Positions 7,486 through 14,042 of a stretch of 14,042 bases of DNA are shown here, in pieces; within the stretch, counting starts at the first letter, position 1, and each line of letters begins with the position of its first letter. Source of the stretch: an uncultured Rhodocyclaceae bacterium (GTDB lineage Bacteria; Pseudomonadota; Gammaproteobacteria; Burkholderiales; Rhodocyclaceae); assembly GCA_903930805.1 (NCBI GenBank), contig CAIYZZ010000021.1, positions 1-14,042 of the forward strand, read 5' to 3'. The notes under the pieces are model-generated. The model did not search any database. It had not been told where the DNA came from and saw only the letters and a program-made list of their open reading frames with translations. Made by a program: the position numbers and the translations under genes.

Positions 7486-8709
7486 TTAACGAGTGTCGGC
7501 GAGCCACGCCAGTGCGCCATGTCCGGCTGCATAGCCGCTGGCAAAACAGGCGGTGAGCAAATAACCGCCGGTCGGCGCCTCCCAGTCGAGCATTTCCCCG
7601 GCGCAAAAGACGCCGGGCAGGGCGCGTAGCATCAGGCGTGCATCGAGTGCCTCGGCCGTCACGCCGCCGGCACTGCTGATGGCTTCGTCGAGCGGACGCG
7701 GGGTGACGAGTGGCAGTGGCAGTGATTTGATCATGGTGGCGAGGCGAACCGGGGCGTCGTAGTCATCCCGGGTGGCGTATTCACGCAACAGGCCTGCCTT
7801 GACGCCGGTGATTCTGGCGCGACTTTGCAGGTGGCTGGCCATCGAGCGCGCGCCGCGTGGGTGAGCAATTTCTCTGGTGAGTCGTGCCACCGATTTCCCC
7901 GGGGCGAGGTCAAGCAGCAACGTGGTGGTGCCATTTGCCTCGATGGCGTTGCGCAGTGGGGTGGATAGCGCGTAGATCAGACTGCCCTCGACGCCGTATT
8001 GCGAGATGACGAATTCGCCTTGTCGCTGCTGGTCGCCAAATGTTGCCACGATGGATTTAACCGGCCAGCCGGCGAACTTGTCGCGGAAATGTTGGCTCCA
8101 GTCGACATTGAAACCGCAGTTGGCAGGCTTGAGGGGCGCAACGCTAACGCCGCGCGCTTGAAGCCACGGCATCCATGCACCATCGGAGCCGAGTCTTGCC
8201 CAGCTGCCACCCCCGAGTGCCAGGATGATTGCCGTCCCGCCAGAGCCGACTTTTTGCTCACCGTCAGGTGTGGCAAAACGCAAATCGCCTTGTAAATCCC
8301 ACCCCAGCCAGTGCTGGCGCATGTGAAAGCGCACGCCGCCAACGCGCAGCCGGTGAATCCATGCGCGTAGCAATGGTGCGGCTTTCATGTCGTCGGGAAA
8401 GACGCGCCCCGAGGAACCAACAAAGGTGTCGATGCCTAAGCCGCGTGCCCAGTCGCGTAATGCGTCTGCGCCAAAGCTGGCAAGCCAGGGTGCCACCCAG
8501 TCGCGCTGTGCGCCGTAGCGGCTGACAAATTTCTCAAAGCTTTCCGCATGCGTCAGGTTGATGCCACTCTTGCCCGCCATTAGGAATTTGCGCCCGACCG
8601 ACGGCATGCTGTCGTGGAGATCGACAGCGATGCCCGCCTGCGCCAGCACCTCGGCCGCCATGAGTCCGGCCGGCCCGCCGCCGATGATTACTGCCTGTTT
8701 GTCCTTCAT
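7486..8709 (-). CDS. FAD-dependent flavoprotein, HI0933/BaiN-like (TIGR03862 family)
   Basis: The protein has 407 residues. The N-terminal Rossmann motif VIIGGGPAGLMAAE (GGGPAG at 10-15) binds FAD. It is followed by the family signature GRKFLMAGKSGINLTHAE (39-56), SSGRVFPDDMKAAPLL, LALGGGSWARLGSDGAW (about 163-179) and a C-terminal FAD-contact GVFCAGEMLDWEAPTGGYLL. These define the TIGR03862 branch of HI0933-like oxidoreductases. Members are mostly uncharacterised, so no substrate is assigned. Residues 153-161 (KVGSGGTAI) are encoded by a copy of the dispersed repeat, just before the conserved LALGG strand, which suggests a tolerated in-frame insertion or conversion. It is divergent from the helicase gene, with 72 bp between the two starts. 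Confidence 0.88.
   Translation of the reverse strand: MKDKQAVIIGGGPAGLMAAEVLAQAGIAVDLHDSMPSVGRKFLMAGKSGINLTHAESFEKFVSRYGAQRDWVAPWLASFGADALRDWARGLGIDTFVGSSGRVFPDDMKAAPLLRAWIHRLRVGGVRFHMRQHWLGWDLQGDLRFATPDGEQKVGSGGTAIILALGGGSWARLGSDGAWMPWLQARGVSVAPLKPANCGFNVDWSQHFRDKFAGWPVKSIVATFGDQQRQGEFVISQYGVEGSLIYALSTPLRNAIEANGTTTLLLDLAPGKSVARLTREIAHPRGARSMASHLQSRARITGVKAGLLREYATRDDYDAPVRLATMIKSLPLPLVTPRPLDEAISSAGGVTAEALDARLMLRALPGVFCAGEMLDWEAPTGGYLLTACFASGYAAGHGALAWLADTR
8228..8254 (+). repeat. dispersed short repeat, copy A
   Basis: These 27 bases differ from copy B (11304-11330) at a single position (A for C at 8244). The shared core is GCCGTCCCGCCAG(A/C)GCCGA, flanked by ATT and CTTTT. The copy lies antisense within the flavoprotein gene, where the coding strand reads KVGSGGTAI. 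Confidence 0.8.
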
Positions 8710-8722
8710 GGCGGCAGTCTAC

Positions 8723-8741
8723 TTGACACGTCTGCGATAAT
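8723..8741 (+). promoter_or_regulatory. candidate promoter elements in the flavoprotein-helicase divergent gap
   Basis: The 72-bp gap contains a perfect TTGACA at 8723-8728 and a near-consensus -10, GATAAT, at 8736-8741. They are only 7 bp apart, so they cannot form one sigma70 promoter. GATAAT would place transcription start near 8748, about 34 bp before the helicase ATG; TTGACA would need a -10 near 8746-8752, where the match is poor. A promoter in the gap is very likely, its exact position is not. Confidence 0.4.
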
Positions 8742-8781
8742 GTCCGCATTCATGGCCAATCACGGCCTGTCCGGGAATATC

Positions 8782-10740
8782 ATGACCCAATCCATCGAAT
8801 CCATCGAAAGTTTTGCGGCGCTGCAATTACCTGCGCCCCTGCTGACGGCCCTTGCGGACGTTGGTTACGAAACCCCGTCGCCGATCCAGGCAGCCTGCAT
8901 CCCGATTTTACTGGCCGGCCGCGACCTGATTGGTGAGGCGCAGACCGGCACCGGCAAGACGGCGGCGTTTGCCTTGCCCTTGCTGGCGCGGCTCGATCTT
9001 GCCAAGAAGGTGCCGCAGGCGCTGGTGCTGACGCCAACGCGCGAACTGGCGATCCAGGTTGCCGAGGCCTTTCAGAAATACGCGCACCACATGCCGGGTT
9101 TCCACGTGCTGCCGGTGTATGGCGGACAAAGCATGGTGATCCAGTTGCGGGCACTATCTCGGGGACCCCACGTCATCGTCGGCACGCCGGGCCGCGTCAT
9201 GGACCACCTTGAACGCAAGAGCCTCAACCTCAATAGATTGAGTACTCTGGTGCTCGACGAGGCCGATGAGATGCTGCGCATGGGTTTCATCGACGATGTC
9301 GAATGGATTCTTGAACACACGCCAAAAGAGCGCCAGACGGCGCTGTTCTCCGCGACTATGCCCGACCCGATACGCCGCATCGCCCAGCGCTACCTGCGCG
9401 AACCTGAGCAGGTGAAAATCCGCTCTGCGACGACGACGGTGGCGGCCATCAAGCAGCGTTACTGGCAGGTGCGCGGTGCCGACAAACTGGAGGCGCTGAC
9501 CCGCATGCTCGAGGTCGAGGAAGAGTTCGAGGCCGCCCTCATTTTTGTCCGCACCAAAACGGCGACGGTTGACCTGGCTGAGAAGCTCGAAGCGCGCGGC
9601 TACGAGGCCGCTGCGCTCAACGGCGACATGACGCAGGGCTTGCGCGAGCAGGTGATCGAGCGCCTCAAGAGCGGCAGTCTCGACATCGTCGTTGCCACCG
9701 ACGTCGCGGCGCGTGGTCTGGATGTGCCACGCATTAGTCACGTCATCAACTACGACGTGCCCTACGATACCGAATCCTACGTGCATCGCATTGGCCGCAC
9801 GGGGCGGGCGGGTCGCACGGGCAATGCCATCCTCTTCGTCGCGCCGCGCGAGATGAGAATGCTCAAAGCAATCGAGCGCGCCACGCGTCAGCCGATCGAA
9901 CCCATCCAGTTGCCGACCCGTGGCGCGGTGGCCGAGCGTCGCGTTACCCAGTTCAAGCAGCAGATTCTCGATGTGCTGGGCGAGGAAAACCTCGATTTCT
10001 TTTATGAAGTGGTGCGGCGCATGGAGAGCGAGGAAAACGTCGCCACGCGCCAGATTGCTGCAGCGCTGGCTTTTCTCGCCCAGCGCGAGCGACCCTTGCA
10101 ACCGGATGGCGTCGATGTGCCGGAGTATCCGGCTGCCCCGCCTCGCCCCGAGAGGCCCGCTTTCGCAGAACGCACTGAGCGCGGCGACCGCACTGAGCGC
10201 CCCGCAAAAGCCGAATGGACCGAGCGTCCGCCGCGAGCGGAACGTCCGCCCCGCGAGGCGCGCGAACCGCGCACGTTCGCCGCCGACCAGGTGGTGCGTT
10301 ATCGCATCGAAGTCGGCCGCAACCAGGGCGCCTTGCCGAAGGAAATTGTCGGCGCCATCGCCAACGAAGGCGGCATCGAAGGCAAACTTATCGGCCAGAT
10401 CAATCTGTTCGACGATTACAGTACGGTCGAGTTGCCCAGTCTGCCGCCGGAAGTTCTCGACATTCTCAAACGTACGCGCGTGCGTCAGTTGCCGCTGAAG
10501 ATTCGCGTAGCCGAGGTGGGTGAGGGCGACGTGCGGCGGCCACCTGCCAAGCCGCGCTGGGACAAGGAACGCGTGCCAGCCAGGGAGTCCCCCAGAAAAT
10601 CCCCGTGGGAAACGCAGACACAAGAACGCCGTCCCGCCAGCGCCGAGTTTCCATCTAAACCACCCTACCGCAGTGAGAAGAAACCCAAGCCGTTCGGCAA
10701 GCCGGCCGATAAGCCGCCGGTCAAGAAGCGCCCCTACTGA
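8782..10740 (+). CDS. deaD: DEAD-box ATP-dependent RNA helicase with DbpA RNA-binding domain (DeaD/CsdA-like)
   Basis: The protein is 652 residues. It has a Q motif (FAALQLP...PSPIQ, 11-36) and motif I AQTGTGKT (53-60). Next are PTRELA (85-90), GTPGR (134-138), DEAD (159-162), SAT (190-192), LIFVRTK (253-259), VATDVAARGLDV (304-315) and HRIGRTGR (335-342). After a Pro/Arg/Glu-rich linker (about 450-500), a DbpA-type RNA-binding fold (about 505-578, RYRIEVGRNQGALPKEIVGA) precedes a basic tail. The order matches DeaD/CsdA, which unwinds RNA in ribosome assembly and mRNA decay, often in the cold. I start at ATG 8782 because homology begins there and GGGA lies 5 bp upstream; in-frame ATGs at 8740 and 8752 would add 14 or 10 residues. 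The stop overlaps the convergent yaeQ stop region by 7 bp. Confidence 0.93.
   Translation: MTQSIESIESFAALQLPAPLLTALADVGYETPSPIQAACIPILLAGRDLIGEAQTGTGKTAAFALPLLARLDLAKKVPQALVLTPTRELAIQVAEAFQKYAHHMPGFHVLPVYGGQSMVIQLRALSRGPHVIVGTPGRVMDHLERKSLNLNRLSTLVLDEADEMLRMGFIDDVEWILEHTPKERQTALFSATMPDPIRRIAQRYLREPEQVKIRSATTTVAAIKQRYWQVRGADKLEALTRMLEVEEEFEAALIFVRTKTATVDLAEKLEARGYEAAALNGDMTQGLREQVIERLKSGSLDIVVATDVAARGLDVPRISHVINYDVPYDTESYVHRIGRTGRAGRTGNAILFVAPREMRMLKAIERATRQPIEPIQLPTRGAVAERRVTQFKQQILDVLGEENLDFFYEVVRRMESEENVATRQIAAALAFLAQRERPLQPDGVDVPEYPAAPPRPERPAFAERTERGDRTERPAKAEWTERPPRAERPPREAREPRTFAADQVVRYRIEVGRNQGALPKEIVGAIANEGGIEGKLIGQINLFDDYSTVELPSLPPEVLDILKRTRVRQLPLKIRVAEVGEGDVRRPPAKPRWDKERVPARESPRKSPWETQTQERRPASAEFPSKPPYRSEKKPKPFGKPADKPPVKKRPY
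10628..10650 (+). repeat. dispersed short repeat, copy C (partial)
   Basis: Nineteen consecutive bases (10628-10646) are identical to copy B at 11307-11325. There is then one mismatch (G for C) followed by TTT. It lies in the disordered basic tail of the helicase and codes for RRPASAEF, a different reading frame and strand from copy A. Confidence 0.75.
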
Positions 10741-11282
10741 GGCTGACCGGTCAGTTGGCGTGGTTCGACCAGCACGGTTTGCGGACCGTCGGTGACCCAG
10801 ACTTGCCCATCCTGAATCGTGCATTGCAACTGCATGCCGCGCTCGGCGAGTGCGGCGAGCGCGGTGGATTGCTCGACGTCGATGGCCCATACGCTCAGGT
10901 TGGTCAGGCGTGACAACCCCCGACCTTCCTTGCCCCACCAGATGTCGGCCGCCCTGCCGCCATAGACAAGCACGATCACCTCGGTAGCGCGCCCGGCAGC
11001 TTTGCGTAGCGTGCGTTCATCGGGCAAACCGACCTCTATCCAGCGTTCGATCACACCGGAATAATCCTTTTGCCATAACGCCGGCTCATCGTCGGTCGAT
11101 AGGCCGCGGCCGAATTCAAGACGCTCGTCGGCAAACATGAGAAAGGCGAGCAGGCGCACCATCATGCGCTCGTCGGTTTCTGATGGATGGCGCGCGAGCG
11201 TGAGAGTGTGCTCACCGTAGTAGGGGCGATCCATGTCGGCGATATTGACGATTGCCTTGAAGATGGTGGATTTGAGGGCCAT
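10734..11282 (-). CDS. yaeQ: YaeQ family protein
   Basis: The protein is 182 residues, nearly the same as E. coli YaeQ (181). Conserved YaeQ stretches are MALKSTIFKAIVNIADMDR at the start, LTLARHPSETDERMMVRLLA (27-46), ADERLEFGRGLSTDDEPALW (51-70), WIEVGLPDER (81-90), RAADIWW (110-116) and LQCTIQDGQVW (152-162). The family (PF07152) has a fold related to PD-(D/E)XK nucleases, but its biochemical role is not settled; an early link to RfaH-dependent expression is weak. The ATG at 11282 matches the family start. No clear ribosome site is visible, and most of the 47-bp gap from lpxH is a copy of the dispersed repeat. The TAG stop lies inside the end of the convergent helicase gene. Confidence 0.92.
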   Translation of the reverse strand: MALKSTIFKAIVNIADMDRPYYGEHTLTLARHPSETDERMMVRLLAFLMFADERLEFGRGLSTDDEPALWQKDYSGVIERWIEVGLPDERTLRKAAGRATEVIVLVYGGRAADIWWGKEGRGLSRLTNLSVWAIDVEQSTALAALAERGMQLQCTIQDGQVWVTDGPQTVLVEPRQLTGQPQ

Positions 11283-11303
11283 TAGGGTGTTCTTTGGAGG
11301 GTT

Positions 11304-11330
11304 ATTGCCGTCCCGCCAGCGCCGACTTTT
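11304..11330 (+). repeat. dispersed short repeat, copy B (intergenic)
   Basis: This is the only intergenic copy. It begins at the lpxH stop codon (sharing base 11330) and fills 26 of the 47 bases between lpxH and yaeQ. It differs from copy A at one base in 27, and it shares 19 identical bases with copy C. Read in the direction of lpxH it starts AAAAGTCGGC and ends GGGACGGCAAT. Confidence 0.8.
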
Positions 11331-12067
11331 CAGTCGATGAAGCGCCAGGCATCGGTGGAGCAGGCGAGGGTGCTGCCACGATCGGCATGCCAGTCGCCGA
11401 GCACCCAGCGTTGGCAAATTTGGCCGTCGACGCTGTGCGTGTGCTGGCCCTGACGATGCGTGTGACCATGGATGAGGATGGATGCCCCGTGCTGGCGGAG
11501 GGTGGCAACGACGGCACTGGCATTCACATCCATGATGTGCAGTGGCTTGATCTTTTTTTCGCGCTCGCTACGCTGACGCAACTCATCGATTTCCGCCTTG
11601 CGGTCAGCGAGCGACCGCGCCAGAAAGCTGGTTTGCCAAGCGGGATCGCGCACCCGACGACGAAAATCCTGATAGTCGGTGTCATCGGTGCATAGGGTGT
11701 CCCCGTGGGCGAGCAAGCTTCGCACACCTGCGATATTGAGCACACAGGGGTCAGGCAGCAAACTGAGTCCGGCGGCAGCAGCGAAGCTGTCGCCGATGAG
11801 AAAATCCCGGTTGCCGGCCATGAAGGACACGGCCACACCGGCATCGGTCACTGCACGCAAGGCGGCGATGATACGGGCATTGAACGGGTCGGCGAGATCA
11901 TCGTCCCCTGCCCAGTATTCGAACAGATCGCCGAGGATGGCCAGGCTGGCGGCAGCCTGTGCCGGGCCGGCAAGAAACTTCAGAAAGCGCTCGACCGTGG
12001 CAGGTTCGACCGGAGAAAGATGCAGGTCAGAAATGAACAACGCCCGCTCGTTACGCCCTTGCGGCAT
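11330..12067 (-). CDS. lpxH: UDP-2,3-diacylglucosamine pyrophosphatase LpxH
   Basis: The protein is 245 residues, the expected length. It is a calcineurin-like metallophosphoesterase with all metal ligands visible: FISDLHL (Asp14, His16), LGDLFEYWAGDD (Asp47), GNRDFL (Asn86), LAHGDTLCTDD (His121) and LIHGHTHR (His200, His202). LpxH cleaves UDP-2,3-diacylglucosamine to lipid X and UMP, the fourth step of lipid A synthesis, at the inner face of the cytoplasmic membrane. This implies an LPS-bearing outer membrane. The ATG at 12067 is 13 bp after the cyclophilin stop on the same strand, preceded by a weak TGAGG, so it is likely cotranscribed with the cyclophilins. Confidence 0.95.
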   Translation of the reverse strand: MPQGRNERALFISDLHLSPVEPATVERFLKFLAGPAQAAASLAILGDLFEYWAGDDDLADPFNARIIAALRAVTDAGVAVSFMAGNRDFLIGDSFAAAAGLSLLPDPCVLNIAGVRSLLAHGDTLCTDDTDYQDFRRRVRDPAWQTSFLARSLADRKAEIDELRQRSEREKKIKPLHIMDVNASAVVATLRQHGASILIHGHTHRQGQHTHSVDGQICQRWVLGDWHADRGSTLACSTDAWRFID

Positions 12068-12080
12068 GGCTGCCGGCGCC

Positions 12081-12575
12081 TCAGGCGACGATTTCAGCTT
12101 TCTCGATCACCACATCATCAACCGGCACGTCCTGATGAAAGCCCTTGTTGCCGGTTTTGATGTTCTTGATCTTGTCCACCACGCCCATGCCGTCGACGAC
12201 GCGGCCGAAAACGCAGTAACCCCAGCCTTGACCTGACGGTGCAGTATGGTTGAGGAAGTCGTTGTCGGAGAGGTTGATGAAGAATTGTGCGGTAGCCGAA
12301 TGCGGATCGTTGGTGCGCGCCATGGCGACGGTGCCACGGTCATTCTTCAGGCCATTGGCAGCCTCGTTTTCGACTGGATCGCGCGTCTCTTTTTCCTTCA
12401 TGCCGACGCCCATGCCGCCACCCTGGATCATGAAGCCGTTGATGACGCGATGAAAGATGGTGCCGTCGTAGTGGCCCGACTCGGCGTAGGCAAGAAAATT
12501 GGCGACGGTTTTGGGTGCCTTCTCGGCATCGAGTTCGAGGGTGATGGTGCCGTGGTTAGTGGTAAGTTTGATCAC
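12081..12575 (-). CDS. ppiB: cytoplasmic peptidyl-prolyl cis-trans isomerase (cyclophilin)
   Basis: This is a 164-residue single cyclophilin domain with no signal peptide, similar in length to E. coli PpiB. It contains [15 protein letters not shown] (catalytic Arg43), [20 protein letters not shown] (81-100) and [16 protein letters not shown]. It isomerises Xaa-Pro bonds in cytoplasmic proteins. I use the GTG start at 12575: AAGGAGG lies 7 bp upstream on the minus strand, and the GTG overlaps the stop of the preceding cyclophilin gene (GTGA), implying translational coupling. A longer in-frame reading upstream to 12725 only mirrors the neighbouring gene. It is a close paralogue of that gene, including a 20-base identical stretch. 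Confidence 0.93.
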   Translation of the reverse strand: MIKLTTNHGTITLELDAEKAPKTVANFLAYAESGHYDGTIFHRVINGFMIQGGGMGVGMKEKETRDPVENEAANGLKNDRGTVAMARTNDPHSATAQFFINLSDNDFLNHTAPSGQGWGYCVFGRVVDGMGVVDKIKNIKTGNKGFHQDVPVDDVVIEKAEIVA

Positions 12576-13135
12576 TTCGAGGCCTCCTTCTTTTCCGGTA
12601 ACAGTTTTGCCGATTCGACGATGATGGGCGATCTGGGCACGTCTTGGGCACCGGTGGCCGTCTTGCCGATTTTTTGTACGACATCGAGGCCTTGCACCAC
12701 CTTGCCGAACACGGCGTAGCCCCAACCATCCTGGCCCGGATTGTCGAGGAAGCTGTTGTCCTTGAGGTTGATGAAAAATTGTGCGGAAGCCGAATGTGGA
12801 TTGGAGGTGCGCGCCATGGCGAGGCTGCCGGTGACGTTCTTCAGGCCATTTTTTGCTTCATTGGGAATCTGGGCGCGTGTATCTTTTTGTTTCATCTCGG
12901 CGGTGAAACCGCCACCCTGAATCATGAAATTGTCGATGACGCGGTGGAAGATGGTGCCGTTGTAAAAGCCATCCTTGACGTATTGCAGGAAATTTTCAAC
13001 GGTCTTGGGCGCCTTCTCGGCATCGAGTTCAAGGACGATCACGCCCTGGTTGGTCTTGAGTTCAACCTGCGGGTTGGCCGCCAAGGCCGGTAGCGCCAGG
13101 CAAAGTGTGGACAGCAAAACAAGCAGTTTCTTCAT
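12572..13135 (-). CDS. ppiA: exported (periplasmic) peptidyl-prolyl cis-trans isomerase (cyclophilin)
   Basis: The protein is 187 residues. A clean signal peptide, [20 protein letters not shown], has a likely cut after Ala-Leu-Ala or the next Ala, near residue 20. The cyclophilin domain has [15 protein letters not shown] (catalytic Arg65), [19 protein letters not shown] (103-121) and [15 protein letters not shown], ending in a lysine-rich tail. It should catalyse proline isomerisation of periplasmic and outer-membrane proteins. GGAG about 8 bp upstream supports the ATG at 13135. It follows the L,D-transpeptidase stop by 29 bp and overlaps the cytoplasmic cyclophilin, consistent with one envelope-related operon. 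The pair probably arose by tandem duplication, with the signal peptide gained or lost in one copy. Confidence 0.93.
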   Translation of the reverse strand: MKKLLVLLSTLCLALPALAANPQVELKTNQGVIVLELDAEKAPKTVENFLQYVKDGFYNGTIFHRVIDNFMIQGGGFTAEMKQKDTRAQIPNEAKNGLKNVTGSLAMARTSNPHSASAQFFINLKDNSFLDNPGQDGWGYAVFGKVVQGLDVVQKIGKTATGAQDVPRSPIIVESAKLLPEKKEASK

Positions 13136-13164
13136 GGAATGGCTCCGGGGAAAAGTAAGTCAGG

Positions 13165-14042
13165 CTAAACGGCGTCTTCGTGGGCGATCTTCCAGCGCCC
13201 GTCTTCCTTGATCCAGTATTGACGCTTCTGCATCCGGTTCGACAGGTTGCTGCTCTGGTAGTCCTGCTCGAAGGTGACGACGACGTATTCGTCCTTGCCC
13301 GGATTGCGGAACAAACTGATGTTTTGGGTAGCGACCTTGATCCACTGCTTGCCGGCGTTGACCTTTTTTTTCTGGGCGAGCCAGGCGTCAAGATTCTTGC
13401 CGTCGCCGTCGAAACTGCGGGCGTAGTGGCGGGCGTAGCGCTCAATGTCTAGGCTCTCCCAGTCGCGCCGCCAAGCGTCGATCATGCCCAGCAGCGATTT
13501 GCGCTCGGTCTGCCAATCGTCGAGTGACAACCATTCGATGCTGTTGCTGATGATGACGGGCGTGCTGCCGATCTGTAGATTCTTGGCCAATGCGTCGAGA
13601 TCGGTATTGGCCAGCACGACGCAACCATCGGAGGCTTTCGGCGGGCGCGAGAAAGTATCGGAGGGCGTGCCATGCAGCCAGATGCCGTGGCCGTTACGCC
13701 CCATCTTCTTGTCCCAGGCGTTCGGGTAGTTGATGGGGAAGGCACCACTGCCGTAGAAGTCGGTGAGCTTCTGGCGTGGCAAACTCGATGTGACATGGTA
13801 GACGCCGACAGGGGTTTTCTTGTCGCCTTCTTTCAGTTTGTCGGCGCCAAGCTTGCCATGCGAGATGTAATAGTCGGCGACGAAGCGCGGTGTGCCATTG
13901 TCGTTCTGGTAGAGGTAGAGGCGCGCCTTCTGGGTATCGACGACCACAGCATGCTTCTGGTCGGGCCGCAGTTGCAGCAGATAACGCGGCACCTGGGTTT
14001 CGTTCGGCTTGTTCTGGTAGGCGCGCAGGCGGGCGATAGCCT
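13165..14042 (-). CDS. L,D-transpeptidase (YkuD domain) with C-terminal Cds6/NTF2-like domain, 5'-truncated by window edge
   Basis: The minus frame is open to the right edge. The part from 13992 is 275 residues, preceded by 17 more codons (AIARLRAYQNKPNETQ...), so the GTG at 13992 is probably not the true start. The YkuD catalytic region shows KKTPVGVYHVTS, GHGIWLHGTP (His encoded at 13672-13674) and ASDGCVVL with the nucleophile Cys at 13621-13623. L,D-transpeptidases make 3-3 peptidoglycan cross-links or attach proteins to peptidoglycan in the periplasm. The last about 105 residues, ending RQYWIKEDGRWKIAHEDAV, look like an NTF2/SnoaL-like fold of the type named Cds6 in related transpeptidases. 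The signal peptide or N-terminal part lies beyond the window. TAG stop at 13165-13167; the exported cyclophilin follows after 29 bp. Confidence 0.9.
   Translation of the reverse strand, partial: AIARLRAYQNKPNETQVPRYLLQLRPDQKHAVVVDTQKARLYLYQNDNGTPRFVADYYISHGKLGADKLKEGDKKTPVGVYHVTSSLPRQKLTDFYGSGAFPINYPNAWDKKMGRNGHGIWLHGTPSDTFSRPPKASDGCVVLANTDLDALAKNLQIGSTPVIISNSIEWLSLDDWQTERKSLLGMIDAWRRDWESLDIERYARHYARSFDGDGKNLDAWLAQKKKVNAGKQWIKVATQNISLFRNPGKDEYVVVTFEQDYQSSNLSNRMQKRQYWIKEDGRWKIAHEDAV

Noticed and set aside
8614..8781. N-terminal extension of the helicase frame upstream of 8782
   Set aside because: It would overlap the divergent flavoprotein gene by about 100 bp. The added residues are unlike any helicase, and the likely promoter lies inside it.
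9154..10938. A 594-codon open frame on the minus strand opposite the helicase gene
   Set aside because: It mirrors the strongly biased codons of a gene with all DEAD-box motifs, has no recognisable domain and is rich in Arg/His/Ala as expected of an antisense shadow.
13750..13784. AAGTCGG...CTGGCG...GGCAA in the L,D-transpeptidase gene as another repeat copy
   Set aside because: It needs two gaps, and the encoded SSLPRQKLTDFYGS lies in the catalytic domain, so ordinary coding sequence explains it.
1..14042. CRISPR arrays, tRNA or rRNA genes, insertion sequences, toxin-antitoxin or phage-defence genes
   Set aside because: I looked on both strands and saw no regularly spaced direct repeats, cloverleaf sequences, transposase motifs, terminal inverted repeats or defence-type domains.

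Overview
The window is about 14 kb of roughly 60% GC DNA with dense, well-behaved genes. The gene set (a beta-type CobD/CbiB family membrane protein, a BktB-like thiolase, a periplasmic retropepsin-like protease, YaeQ, LpxH, HtpX, a DeaD-type helicase with a DbpA domain) points to a Gram-negative betaproteobacterium. Rhodocyclales or a neighbouring order is my best guess. This is inference from family distribution; there is no rRNA here to confirm it. There are no tRNAs, rRNAs, insertion sequences, prophage genes or CRISPR arrays. It looks like a stretch of core chromosome.

Left part (1-4471): a truncated class I glutamine amidotransferase runs off the left edge on the minus strand. Divergent from it is a two-gene unit, an exported single-domain aspartic protease and a NudL-type CoA pyrophosphatase, joined by a TGATG overlap. 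Then come a CobD/CbiB/AmpE-superfamily membrane protein, a thiolase closed by a clear rho-independent terminator, and an ADP-ribose pyrophosphatase-type Nudix protein.

Middle part (4472-8709): a translationally coupled two-component pair follows, a soluble GAF-domain NarX/DegS-class histidine kinase and a NarL/FixJ response regulator. Convergent to it on the minus strand lie the membrane metalloprotease htpX and, upstream of htpX, a TIGR03862-like flavoprotein. The flavoprotein is divergent from the helicase.

Right part (8710-14042): a DEAD-box RNA helicase with a DbpA RNA-binding domain meets, stop codon against stop codon, a minus-strand cluster. In transcription order that cluster is L,D-transpeptidase (cut by the right edge), exported cyclophilin, cytoplasmic cyclophilin, lpxH, yaeQ. 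The first four genes are tightly packed and most concern the cell envelope: peptidoglycan cross-linking, periplasmic folding and lipid A synthesis.

I find no convincing new multi-gene system. Two things deserve a second look. First, a 22-27 bp dispersed repeat occurs four times, in both orientations, three times inside reading frames and once filling the lpxH-yaeQ gap. Second, the soluble kinase carries four cysteines in its GAF region, and nothing nearby reveals what the kinase regulates.
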